Source: Patiria pectinifera (taxonomy: Eukaryota; Echinodermata; Asteroidea; Valvatida; Asterinidae). Taken from it: a stretch of DNA of 64,000 bases. The DNA is taken from contig CM057133.1 in assembly GCA_029964075.1 (NCBI GenBank), positions 9,944,699 through 10,008,698 on the forward strand. The letters run 5' to 3'. The notes under the pieces are model-generated. The model did no database searches and was not told the DNA's origin. It saw nothing but the letters and a program-made list of their open reading frames with translations. The position numbers and the translations under genes are program-made. Within the stretch, counting starts at the first letter, position 1. Every line of letters starts with the position of its first letter. Below, piece after piece: positions 46,501 through 58,398 of the stretch.

Positions 46501-49500
46501 AGGCATTCTCTGTTTTTCTTCTTGCTTCTTTTTGTTTACAAATGGGAGATTTCATTTTAACCACCACCCAATAAAACTTGTAAAGTTAAATTCTCATGAG
46601 CTCTTAGACGGCACAATGTGTAAATATCCCTTTGTCAAAGGGCGAAGAGGGAGAGTAAGGAATATATTACTTGAATACCTCTTGCATCTCCTCTTGTTTA
46701 AGACAATCTCCACTCTCATCAAACATGGCATCCCAGTCGTCTCCTTCTTCTGCATCGTCGTCGTCTTCATTTCCTGCATCGTTGCTCTTCTCAACTTCTG
46801 GAGGAGTTTCCACGGCAACAGCCTCCTCGTTGCATCTAGTACTAGCATCCTCTTCCTCATCTGTAACAAGATCAAGCTGCTTGTTTCCCTGCACTGTCTC
46901 ACTAAGGTCAGTATCTCCAGGCAACAAGTTCGTTGATGATGCTTCCGAGGTCTGTTGCATCCCTGTCAAGTCTATGTCATTTCTTGAAGGAGCGTTTGAC
47001 GTGAGACATGTTTCTCCACCAGGTAATTTGTGATTTAAGCTTAATGAGCCCACAGCATCCGTGTTTGTACTAACTCCAGCATCAGTGTCCTGCCTTTGTA
47101 AGACTTCATCTGTTGTCATGGTAGCCGATGATTTTTCATCAAGCGAAGCAGTGTCCTCATTTGTCTTGCAGATTGTTTCCATGGCTTCAGACGTGTCAGA
47201 GGCCAAAACGTCTTCCTTAAGTTCCTTACTATTGCTTTTCCGGCCCGCACTTGCATCTTGGAATTTTGTGCTTTCTTCACTTTCGACTGTATGACTAACA
47301 ACCTTTGCTTCAGAATTATTGCTCATTGTTGTGTCCCAATTGTCTTCTTCAGTGCAACTGACTTTGGTCAAGTTGGATACTACCTGAGCTTTGGGATTGT
47401 CCTCAGGTTCCTGAAGGCTCATACCATCTTCTGATTGGTTTTTAATTTCTTGTGTTTTAACCTCCATCTCGTTCGGTGCTGCTTCTTGCAATGTGGCATC
47501 ACCAGGACCTACGGGAACGAGTCTGCCATGGGCAGTGAGTCTGGTTCCTGTCGGATGACATGTGACCTCTTTGTCATCGCAATCAATCTCGTTCCAATCC
47601 TCAGGGACAGGCGACGCATTCTTGCATGACTCCACAGTCTGTGAGACCTGCTTTTTGGCACTACTATTACCCACCTTGGGTACATTCTGACTCTCTCCTG
47701 CTGGCAAAGTAATGGCCTCATCTGAGCTCTTCCTGGCTTTGGCATCCTCCCTCTGTGGCTTTGGCACATATCTCTGCTGTTCCACTCTCTTACCATGCCT
47801 CCCTCTGTTCTGTGATTTCTTCTCTTTGGCCGGGTTATCCTCCCCTTCTTCCCCATCTGTTGAGATTTTCCGATCCCTCTGCGGTTTTACCTTTCCACTT
47901 TCGCGTCCCTTCCGTTTCTCATTTTTTCTTGGCTGCTGACTGGCTTCAGACGGTACCCCATCTGGTCTGTCAACAGCCTGCTGTCTGCGACCTCGGGGCA
48001 CGTACAATTCTTGTGGGGCCCTTTTGGATTTCCTAAATGACAGAGGAAAAAGAAAGGGTGGTCACTCGATGTGGTTTTGGCACTCTTTAATGCAAAAACT
48101 ATCTCCTCCAATCACATCAAATAACCCAATTAATTCTTCCTTAATCCCTGGCTTCAAAGAAGCATTTGTCCATAACAGAAGACGGTCTTGCAAAGAATGA
48201 CCACAAACAAGAAAATATAAAAAAACAGGACTTATTCTATTCTGAATTTGCACAAAGCCATTGCGTCTTTGCGGAGCATCAGGCGTCGACACCAATGTGT
48301 TAGAATGTCTCTCCAGTAGTTTCCCCCAACTATCTGGGCACAGAGCCCATAGCAAAGACAGCCAGGGGATGAAAACATCCTAATAATCCACATCATCCAG
48401 ATTAGAAGACAGCAAGAGTCATTGGCCTCCTTACCTGCCTGTCTCTTTAGACTGCGATTGCGTCCCGCCTTCCGAGCTGACTGCGTCTTGAGACGACTGC
48501 ATCTTTTCTTCTCTGTCTGCCTCTTCCTTCTTGGTCTCAATCCTCTCTCTTCCAAAGAGTCCCCAAGAGGAATCCGCCCTGGTCTTTTTGGTTTGCTCGT
48601 TTTGTCTCCAGGTGGCACTGTCCAGCCCTACCTGGGGCTCGCCTTCAAGGCCTCGCTTTCTGGGGTTCTCAGTTTGAGATGGGTCTCCGGCCCTGCAAAA
48701 TATTATTCAAAAGATCAAGTTCAAAATTATTCAACTTCAACTTTAAAGTGGGGGTGTTCACAGATGTGGACATAAGACAAAAACTGCTTGTCAATAACCA
48801 CCTGCAAGTACATGATGCATAATTACTATTTAGCTGGCACACAACAGAAATGTGTTCAAACTGGTAAATAGCCTAGATGGTAAATGTCGGGTGTGCGAAA
48901 AGTAATGTCGTCATTTTTTATGCCAACACCATACTTCCCCATTGCATTGTTTTCCTAAATAAATCCAATCAAGTGGTACCTAAGATGGTTTGGGCAGATA
49001 ACTGTCCTTCTGTCGTCTTCCTGTCCAATGGAGAAACTGGCTAGCTCAGGATACTCCTCAACGGCTTGATGGATCAGAAACCGGTACCGACTGGTAACGG
49101 CCGGAAAGACAAAGACACTGCGCAAAATGCAAAGACAAGAGATGTCATCAATTGTTACAGAAACAAAATATATTACATAATTATGCCTAATGCATAATAA
49201 AAACAGTTTTAAAAAAGAAGAAAAAAAACGCTTGTCGATACTAGCTGGAGTTACCCAGCCCTGAGTTTTATCATTGGGTTGTCATCTAGGGCTGGAGCTC
49301 ATTTTTCTCGAAAACGATAGTATAGGCAAAAAAAATTTGGAAAATGTTGAATTTTGTCCCCGTTACACACTAATTGCAACTGCAACTCACCCCAGCTTGC
49401 CTGGAATAACCAATACACAGGTCCTTGAAGTAAAAAACGATCCACGATGAAGATTCAGCCTACAATTGCAGTGAAAACAGGAGGAATAACCGCTAACCTG

Positions 49501-50610
49501 ACAACCTTGCGAGCATGGCCAGGATCGCCAATGGTTTGTGCACAAAAAAAATTGTGTACGATTGAATGGCGGTCGGTTACCGGTACCAGGCTGTCAACTA
49601 GTCGTTTTTGCCGGCTGGCGATTGGCTGTTGGCGCATGACGTCGCGCGGAAGCGTAACACCCGATGACTGTTTCATGCACTATCGGTTGCGGTTCCAGTA
49701 CCGCAGCTGTGATGCGAATGGTAAACTTAATATGAGTGCATGAAACAGTCATCGGGTGTTATGCTTCCGCGCGACGTCATGCGCCAACAGCCAATCGCCA
49801 GCCGGCAAAAACGACTAGTTGACAGCCTGGTACCGGTAACCGACCGCCATTCAATCGTACACAATTTTTTTTTGTGCACAAACCATTGGCGATCCTGGCC
49901 ATGCTCGCAAGGTTGTCAGGTTAGCGGTTATTCCTCCTGTTTTCACTGCAATTGTAGGCTGAATCTTCATCGTGGATCGTTTTTTACTTCAAGGACCTGT
50001 GTAATGGTTATTCCAGGCAAGTTTGGGGTGAGTTGCAGTTGCAATTAGTGTGTAACGGGGACAAAATTCAACATTTTCCAATTTTTTTTTGCCTATACTA
50101 TCGTTTTCGAGAAAAATGAGCTCCAGCCCTAGATGACAACCCAATGATAAAACTCAGGGCTGGGTAACTCCAGCTATGTCGATACCAGACATGCCAGAAC
50201 CTTCCGCATTAGCCTCGTTATGGCGTATGGCATTGCAACACCACCACCGAGATTGCGTTACGGCTGCAGTTACGATAGCCACAACACGCGCAAAAAATTA
50301 TTATAATTTGCAAAAGCTGAACACAACCATTGACAACCAGACAACAATCAGTTTCAAATGTGTCTTTTTAGCCTCACCACTTTTCAACGTCAACTGATGT
50401 CAACAATTCCTCAATATCAGCATGGACAAGATCCAGAAAATGGCTGTCTATACTATCGAGGTATCTGTTGTCTACAATGTACGCCAGTTTTACAACGAAT
50501 AAACGACTGTTTGAGCGAAAATAAATAAAGTTTGAAGAAGACGAAGACCCGAACTTCGAAGTCGACTCTGCACAGAAACTTCTCCTGCCAAAAGCTCGCA
50601 TGGAATCCAA
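43539..50610 (-). CDS. R3HCC1L: R3HCC1/R3HCC1L family protein, complete
   Basis: Exons in phase: 50378-50610, 48980-49117, 48435-48692, 46679-48032, 46353-46446, 45853-45934, 45659-45729, 44952-45191 and 43539-43594 (stop TGA), giving about 841 residues. Residues about 49-123 form an R3H-like nucleic-acid-binding domain (LDLVHADIEELL, then FVFPAVTSRYRFLIHQAVEE and RRTVICPNHLR), as in human R3HCC1. Residues 219-226 are LYVPRGRR, a short motif kept in both human paralogues. A long acidic Ser/Thr-rich region follows, ending in DDWDAMFDESGDCL. Next comes an RRM-like segment (HVIEVFDFPPDFKTHDLI, DIKWIDDTHALAIFP), then KPRPETSAATARRLVSGALG and a basic tail ending QQEDIW. Function is poorly known; RNA binding is inferred from the domains. 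The start could be 50610 or 50601. Introns hold a fold-back element and a minisatellite. Confidence 0.9.
43789..44150. repeat. 20-bp minisatellite with higher-order structure
   Basis: About 18 head-to-tail copies of a 20-bp unit (TGGTGGCTTGCCTACTGCAA). The only common variant is G or A at the third base. From 43801 the order of variants is GGG AGA GGG AGA GGG GGG, that is, a 120-bp higher-order unit of six copies repeated about two and a half times. It lies in the last intron of R3HCC1L. The long plus-strand open frame across it is a by-product of the period and not a gene. Confidence 0.92.
44151..44951 (-). other. R3HCC1L last intron, remainder
   Basis: Contains a run of related 'gcttag/gctaagca' words between 44330 and 44740 ('tagcaaaaa', 'cttagcacata', 'gctaagcaat', 'cttagcagct'), perhaps a decayed repeat. 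A moderately GC-rich part at 44790-44900 is open but has no similarity that I recognise. Confidence 0.4.
49242..50176. mobile_element. Fold-back element with perfect 9-bp target duplication, 935 bp
   Basis: The arms of about 437 bp (49242 to about 49680 and about 49738 to 50176) are near-identical reverse complements around a loop of about 57 bp. The ends read TAGCTGGAGTTACCCAGCC and its complement. The nine bases TGTCGATAC occur immediately outside both ends (49233-49241 and 50177-50185). Long terminal inverted repeats with a 9-bp duplication are the signature of Mutator-like elements. No transposase is present, so it is non-autonomous. Arm identity is high, which suggests recent insertion or arm-to-arm conversion. 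It lies in R3HCC1L intron 1. Confidence 0.85.
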
Positions 50611-50796
50611 CGTCGTCTCGCGAAAAATGAATGGGCCTGTGCGTTTATAAAGAGCACCGGACTAATATATTTTCATCTGTAACTTGACGTTGGGGGCGCT
50701 GTAGTTTTGCGTCAAAAACTACCGGGAGGAGATTTTTATTGCCTTTATGTTTACGTTTTTTAGCGTTCATCTGCATGGAAATAATGAGCGGAAATT
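50611..50796. promoter_or_regulatory. Candidate divergent promoter, R3HCC1L and plus-strand gene
   Basis: R3HCC1L starts at 50610 on the minus strand, and a short plus-strand exon-like sequence with a good donor (GAAG|GTGAGTG) ends at 50809, so less than 200 bp separates two divergent starts. No TATA box is obvious. This is inference from spacing only. Confidence 0.35.
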
Positions 50797-50809
50797 ATGA
50801 CTGATGAAG
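50797..50809 (+). other. Possible first exon of the downstream plus-strand gene
   Basis: ATGACTGATGAAG is followed by a consensus donor (GTGAGTG). Joined in phase to an AG at 58365-58366, it would add a short leader before MSRKIKF at 58399. Equally, it may be only 5' UTR. The next certain exon is 7.6 kb away. Confidence 0.25.
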
Positions 50810-51221
50810 GTGAGTGATATTTTTTTTTGGTTTAGAGCTTAATCGTTTATAAATCTGATCAGCTATCGTTCATTTGTCTGAGTTTCATTTGTTGGGCCGG
50901 TGCGGCATCAAGATTGCAACACACACGTATTTAAAACGGAGGATGTGTCATGTGTCAGAATTTTGAACACACGCTGTGCATGTGCCCATGTCATTTTGTT
51001 ATGCAGCCAGGCTGAGTAAAGGTTGTACATTTTGCACTGAGTCATCTTGGTCATCAACAGTCCCGTGGACTTTAATTGATTAATTGTACAAATGAAAGCC
51101 TGCCTGTTGTGGTTTACTCTTCTCGATTGTCACGAATATGGCATTTTGTTTTTACTTCCTCATTGAAATAGAGAAGCGAAAGAAAAAAAGAAAGATGGGT
51201 TAAAATCATGGAATTTGGTCG

Positions 51222-51425
51222 GGAAAAAATGTTGCAACCTGACGCCACTTTTTATTTCATATATCATCTCAATGAAGGTCATTCATTGCAAAAATGATGA
51301 TAAGACGTGAATCTGGGATGGAGTGGGACTGAGAAATATTTCCAATTTTGTTTCTAATTTTCTTGACTCTCCATTGACTTTGTACACAATCGCGGAAGTG
51401 ACGTCAGGTTGCAACATTTTTTTCA
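51222..51425. mobile_element. MITE, 'GTTGCAACCTGACGCCA' family, copy 2
   Basis: The ends 'aaaaatgttgcaacctgacg' and 'cgtcaggttgcaacattttt' are perfect inverted repeats. The interior matches 3655-3842 ('atgaaggtcattcattgcaa', 'gtgaatctgggatgg', 'gactttgtacacaa'). About 200 bp, non-coding. Confidence 0.75.
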
Positions 51426-53916
51426 AAAAATTAAACCAGTTTCTCGTCTCCATCTGCTTCCTTTTTCTGGCCCGCCTCCTTAATAATTTTTTTAATTCAT
51501 ACATTTGCAATATCCTACATGCAGGCCTATTTTGCAAATATTGTGCCAATATATATTTTCTTTATTTGTTTCCAACAAAATTGTAGCTATATATAGAATG
51601 GTTTTGACACAATTTTGTACAGCAAAAGAGTCAAGGAAATGGAAGAACCCATCCGCCATCTTGGGGGAAACAAAGGGGGCCCTCCGTCATTTGTTTGAAA
51701 AGCCTGGACAAGAAACTATGTTTTTTTTACTCAGCCTTAGACTAGAGGAATTCTTTGTTTTGCTAATTTTTGTATCCCATAATATTTATCAAGTCATCAT
51801 CAACCCCCATTTAACACCTTTAATCATACATGGGTGATTTTATTACTGCTTTGGAAAACATAACATTTATTGGCTTTAGCGATTCATATGAATAATTTTT
51901 TTTTCTTCATCTTCTGAAAGTTATTGCATAATTTGTAAAAAAAAAATCAGGTTGCAGGATCTCTGCAGATAACATTTAGAATTATAGTGCAATTAATATA
52001 CCATGTAGCATGGGGGAACATTTTCATTCCTCCATGCTGTATAGTTTAGTTGTGTACAGCAAAAAAATCCTGAAGAAAAGTCAGAGCCCACTCATACATG
52101 TGCATATTTACAATAATCTTGAAAAACTTTTGAAAAACATTGTTAGTATTTAAAGTTGTAACATCCCTCCAGTTGAAACTTCCTTTGTTCATAAGTATAA
52201 TTTCCTGAGTATAGATCAGAGTGAAGTGAGATCATCCGATAAAAACATTTGCACACAGTTTTCATTGGTTGCTACGTGCTACAATGTACCAATACCCTTT
52301 AGCACTCCAGACTCAAGAACCATTGTCTTTCAAGAACTTTTATTGGTCTGGGAACTAGATAAGCCACAATTCTCAGCTTGAGAACCTCATCAATAAATCT
52401 TTCCTTTGGCATACAAAAACAAACACTGCAACATTTGACCAGCTAGTCATGTATACAAAGCTAAGGGAAAGGAAAATAAACAAATGAGGTAAGAAAAAAA
52501 AATAGACCAGATTGCATTTTTGACCTTTTGAAACATTCCATCTTTTTTTTACATGACCTGTGTTGATTAATAGCCTTGTAGCAATCAACTGCATACATGT
52601 TTGGTAACCTGGCCAAGTTTTTAAACTAAATGGTTTCTCATCCTGGCTGTTTGAAAAATGGGAGGAGGTGGCCTTGTTTTTTTGTTTTTGTTTTTTTCAA
52701 GATGTATTTTCCAAGATGAATTCTTCCAGTTTACTTTTGTGTCCAAGGGAGTCGTCCCTTTTTCTACCAGATTTTGAGCTTACATACATTGCTGGACAAT
52801 AGGAAACACATAATAAGACAAAATTTAATGCAAATGTATGAATTGACATGGCCTAACAGCTGATGACTCCAGATATCGTGCATAAAGAAGAAAAAACAGA
52901 GGCAATTGGGGAAAAAAGGAAGCAGCCGGGGAGGAGAAACTGTTTTTTTTATATTAAACTTGGCCTAACAGTGGATGCTGATAAATGTCTGCACACGTGT
53001 ACATCATACCATGGAGGTAGAATTCTACCTCCATGATCATACGGGCAGGGTCAGCGCACTTATATTTGTATTGTTATAGGTGCAGGTAAAAATAAATGAA
53101 CTGCTTTATATATATGTATACTACATGTGTACATGTACATGTACATGGACCGCCAGTTTTACATGAAGTACATGTTTCCTGATTTTTATGGCATTTGCAA
53201 ATTCTTTGGAAAGCAACCTAGAAAACAAAACTAGAAATTTTATTTTAAATGTGAATGCAATACGAAATGTGTATTGTTATTGTTAAAAACCTTTTGGAAA
53301 TTTGAAAAAAAAAGGTGAAAAAAAGTGAAATGAAATCATGCAATCCTGTTGCAACAGAACATTGTCTAGCCTATTTATAAAATGCACATTACATGCATTA
53401 TTATTGTCCTAATTACTAAAGAATGTCCCTCAGTATCAAAGACTATTAAAATTTCTCACAGGAGCTTCAAATGTTTGAAGAGGCCTCACAGTATATATCA
53501 TATCAAACCTATAAAACCTACTTGTGTAGTTTTAACTTGGGAGCCGTTTTTTTGGGGGTAATGAAACATATATATATTTTTAATTTTTTAACAGTTTTAT
53601 TCAAAATTTTTAAAATTCATTTGACCCACAGTTTTAATTATCATGATGCAGATATAAGCACTGAATGCATCTTAAGATAATAATAATTGAATAGGAACTG
53701 TCATGCATACAATACCGGTACATGTACATTTACATGTGTACACGCCGTAAATTATGTGTGTGGCAGTCGTTGGCAATGCTGTGGGCACAAAGTGATACTG
53801 TATTGAGCTTCTCTATGGAATAGAATTTTCTGCTTGCCTGCACTTGTTAACAGCCCTACAGGCTCCTGATGTCCTGGTCTTGAAGACATCACATGACCTA
53901 GCTAGCCTCTTGATGC

Positions 53917-54810
53917 TGTCACGCCCCAACTATCGCATCGGTCCCAACTATAGTTGGGACTGTCCCAACTATAGTGCGGCAGTTGGGTCGGCCCAACTAT
54001 AGTTAGGACTGGAGTTGCGCCGGATGCTTCATGCTTGATAGATCTTGTTGGATTAAATGTTCCGCGGCGCTGGCACCGTGTATTCGTCGTGCATGCATGC
54101 CGCAAGGCTGGCCGGTCACGTGGTACTGCCTAGTTGGATGAGTTGTCCAGCTGCTGGGTTTTATTATCCAGCAACATTTTGCAAAATTCAAAGATTGCCA
54201 TGGCCGGCCAACTATAGATGGGCCCCACCCATAGCTAATGTCAAAGGTCCCAAGTCGGATCATGTAAGCAGAGCTAGCTGTAGAGAATGTTTTATAGTCG
54301 TACATCAATATATATGTAAACTATAGTTGGGACTGCCAAATAAAAATATTGCGGTGGCCCAACTACAGATGGTCCCCACCCATTGGTCATTTCATTGGTC
54401 CCCAGTAAAGTCAGATGTGTATTAGAGTTGTAGGGAATGTTTTATAATCGTACAACAATGTACACTATTGTTGGGACCGCAAAATAAAAAGATTGGGGTG
54501 GCCCAACTATAGATTCGCCCCATCAATAGCCAATTTCAGTGGTCCACAGTAAAGTCAGACGTGTATCAGAGCTGTTGGGAACGTTTTATGGTTGTACATC
54601 AATGTAAACTATAGTTGGGACACCGCAAAATAAAAAGATCGGAGTGGCCCAACAATGGAACTTACAGTTGGGACCGTCCCAACTATAGTTGGGACAGGAC
54701 CAACTATAGTTGGGCCAGCCCAACTGTGGAACTACAGTTGGGACAGGCCCAACTATAGTTGGGACAGGCCCAACTATAGTTGGGACCGATGCGATAGTTG
54801 GGGCGTGACA
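53917..54810. mobile_element. TIR element made of self-complementary ATAG repeats, 894 bp
   Basis: The ends are inverted repeats of over 40 bp (TGTCACGCCCCAACTATCGC, then ATCGGTCCCAACTATAG). At least five full copies of the 14-bp palindrome CCAACTATAGTTGG and several half copies lie near the two ends. Between about 54190 and 54660 there are three tandem units of about 145 bp, each containing 'gcaaaataaaaa', 'ggtggcccaac', 'cagtaaagtcaga' and 'gggaatgttttat'-type phrases. No clear target duplication and no coding capacity are seen. Confidence 0.75.
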
Positions 54811-57534
54811 ATGGCTTAGGTCTGTCAACAGAAATCCTGGATCTCGTCAGTGAACAGGACAGATTAACTGTATTGGAATTCATGGACGTGACATTAAAGG
54901 GGATTGAACATGAGAGTATAAAGGGATTATGAAACGTAATCCAGGAAGGGGTTGCCACTTACAAGATTGGTGCGAGGATTTAGAAAGATGGAGCGCAAAT
55001 CTGTTTGTTAAATGAAACTTGTTACATGCACCCTTTGACTGATTGTTGCAGACCAGAAATGTGCAGTGCAGGTATATACACTGCATTGTGGGACAGTTTG
55101 CGCTACACACAGTTGCTGCTCGTAGTGCAAACTTTCCCATGATGCAACACACAGCATAAACATCGCGGCACACTTTAGATCAATTATAGATCTGTGAAAG
55201 GCTCCATACATGTATATTGTACAATGTACAAAATATTATACAGTGTAGTCCCGTAAATGGGGAGGGGTGAGGGGGGGGGGAAATTAGAGTTTATCCTGTG
55301 AAACAAATCAAGGCAAGCAAGCCTACCGGTAGTGAGAGCTGGTCACAGAGCCCACAAAAGTCTGTTCAATTGATTCAGAATGGCTACATTGTATTCACTG
55401 GACGTTTGTTTCATGTATCAGCAATTACACAGCTGGACCAGATTTAGCCATATAGGCATTACGGATATCCTACATGACAGCACCTCCCTACCCACAAGTC
55501 ACAGTGAGTGTCAGTGAGGTACAAAGAGGACTAAATACATGTTTGCTTGCCCTCTGGGATCAGCACACAAAAAAATTCCCCTAAGCACCACAAAGGCCTT
55601 TTTTTTAGCTGTGAATATATAAAACTGTCACCCAACTGTGTTTTGGTTTATAAGCAGATCTACCTACACTTACCAATTTCTTTCATGGAACTTGACAGCT
55701 ATTCCTACAGGTGTATGACATTCTGTAACCGCTCATCAAGACTAGTACATTTTCACTTTCTTAACTGAAGAATCAATCAAAAATTGACCTTTAAACCGTT
55801 ACACACACAAGTGGCAATTTACAGCGCTCACTGCGAATATTTAACTCTAAAGTTGCAAAGAGAATTTAGGAAGTACATTCCGGCAATGCCAGCATTATCT
55901 AATGTCCTTGGCACTGACAGAGCTTTTAAGAGCTCAGTACATAAACCTAGGAATGTCTTATTCATATCGTATCCCAATCCCATCCATCTTCTGGTAATGG
56001 TCAAGGAGATTACAGACTAGGAGTTTGGGATCATTTCTCTGAATCATTAATTAGATATCATGGTGGTTCTGGACGTCACTTCCTTTTGTATTAAATGCTG
56101 GAATTACCCATTTATTGCCTTGAGAATTTTTTTTTTTTCATTGGTGCTTTCGAAAATGTTCAATTATTTTTTTGTCCTGACTGCAACTGCAAGTGCAAGC
56201 AGCAAAAACAGAAATCAATACACCACCTAGTGGTGTACATAATGTAGGTTCAGTGAAATTAATTTTGATGTTTATATCTCAATCAAATTAGTGAACGCGT
56301 GACATTGACAGAACAAAAAATGTCCCCGGCCGGGAAATTTTCCAAATAGTAATTCATCTAATTCAGCCTTTGTTTGTTCATTTGAAAGACATGTCCATCA
56401 TATTCACTGTCTGATCAACCATGGAATTTAATTAATGCTTCGCAAGTGTGGCCAGTTAATTACAGAGTACGTGATGTTGTCATGGTAATTGCACCTATGT
56501 ACCCATACATGTGTATGTACAAGTACATGTACCAGTATGTTAATAACATCTTGTAGTGCAATGATGCGACATTTTTCTAAATTCAGGATGCATCTGAACA
56601 ACTATGTTCAATTTTCAGTTGTGAAAAATACAAGTTCCAGTATAATTTTTTTAAATACTGTCAGGAAACATGGAAATAATTGTCAAGAATTTTAGATTTT
56701 TTTCCTGCATATATAATTTCAGTATTTTCTAGGTGAATTAGGGCTGTGTCAGATATTCGGAATATTTGAATATTTGATCATCCTGAAATGAATCTGTGCT
56801 ATACAGATCCTTTTCCTTTAAAATTACTGCCCCCCCCAAAAAAAATAAAAATAAATAAATCACAAAACCCAAAGGCAGTCTGTTTCTGTTTAAATAAACC
56901 ATCCAGACATGTATGCATGCAATGTAGTAGACCGATATATTCTGGCGCCTGCTAGCCCACGTTATCTAATACAGCCCCTTCAGCAATTTGCGATGAAATC
57001 GTCAGACAGCTGAATATGAGTCTGTTATAATAAAACATTGCTTCAGGGAAGGAGCTCGTTTTACATTGCTCCTTAAGTTTCAGCAATTAAATGCCTCTAG
57101 TCACCGAATGAATGGGATTTGCAGGCAGCGACGTACCAAATTGGCCAATAAATTGTCAGGCAGTTCCAGATAGTTGAAATTAGTATCCTGCAATGTACCA
57201 TCTGAAGTATACAATGAACGTTTTGAATGTAAACAATGTAAACATAAATTTACAATTAATGCTTACATTTTTTTATTTAATTTTTTTTTTGGGGGGGGAG
57301 GAATCGTTCTGGAACATACATTGTATGTAGTACAGGTGTATCCATATGGTAAATGTATGTAATGTACATCAAATTATCATTAGAATCAAGTTGTTATTGT
57401 TAAACAGTGTAATTAATTAAAATGTAATACTGACCCACTATTGTACATGTATCAACTGTACATTGTACGTACTCTCTAAAAAAATGCATTTTTTTCCAGA
57501 AATTAATTAGAAACTTTTCTTATCAGATATTTCA

Positions 57535-57655
57535 AGGCCGGATAGCTACATGCAAGTTGGTAGTGTACACGTACACTTTTCTGGAGGTCGTTGGTTCAAA
57601 CCCTGTTCCAGTTATTACTTCTTTGCTCAATATACCGGTATTCTCATTAACTAGA
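57535..57655 (+). mobile_element. tRNA-derived SINE-like element
   Basis: An A-box-like 'gcaagttggtagtgtac' and a B-box-like 'gttggttcaaaccctgttcc' are followed by 'agttattacttctttgctca', a body start typical of invertebrate tRNA-SINEs. Confidence 0.45.
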
Positions 57656-58398
57656 AAGGGGAAGGTCATCAGTTTTAGGTTTTAGGCCTCAAGAGTTTAT
57701 CAATCCCCATTTGGTTTAATTGAACATTAATTTTCCAGAGTTCATTCTGCCTGGAATTTTCCCCATTTATATATTTGTATATTTGTTTATAGTAAATAAA
57801 TTGATCAATAAATATTTGCAGCCAACAATTTTTATCTGGAAGTAGTCGATAACTTAGCCAATTCCAATTGATTAGGAATGGCAGGCGGGGTTGGCTCCAA
57901 ACCACTTGGTTCAAAGTACCCCAAGTCTGTCGTTTCCCTTTATTCACTGACCTTTTTTGGTAACAAGTGACCTTTTTATCACACTCTTAGCGTGTGTTGT
58001 TCGCGTGTGGGCCTTGAACATGCTCACAATGCAGACTTGCCAAATTTGTTTATGTTACTGGGCACTGAGTTCATGGGAACCACTTGCTGGTGTGCACTGG
58101 TTGGCTGAGCTGGCAGGGTGTACCGCAAGTACAAGTTTGCTATTGTGTTCTACATGTAGCTGCACCAGTTTGGACTTGTAGTACACCGTACCCGCATTTT
58201 GATTTCACTTTTGTCTGTGGTTTTGCTAAGATTGTGCGTAAACCAAGATAACATTGTATCTACGTTTTAGTTGGACTCTGTAATTGCGTGGATGTTCTAG
58301 TTCAAACTTGACTCACAGTTGGTATCTTCAACTTCAACTCTTATAAGAATTTATGGACTGTTCAAGAGTGCTTATTCGTCCAAGTTCTTGTGATAAAG

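Larger units (their letters stand above)
50810..58398. other. Long stretch without recognised genes
   Basis: AT-rich sequence with ACATGTACATGT blocks (near 53130, 53718 and 56505). It holds a MITE (51222-51425), a perfect 26-bp palindrome (centre near 53022, CATGGAGGTAGAA and complement), a large palindromic-repeat element (53917-54810) and a SINE-like unit (57540-57650). It is either an intron of the plus-strand gene or intergenic. Part of 57.95-58.4 kb may be 5' UTR. Confidence 0.5.

Noticed and set aside
49447-50048. Paired open frames of about 75-100 codons
   Set aside because: Same reason: they lie on the two arms of the 935-bp fold-back element.
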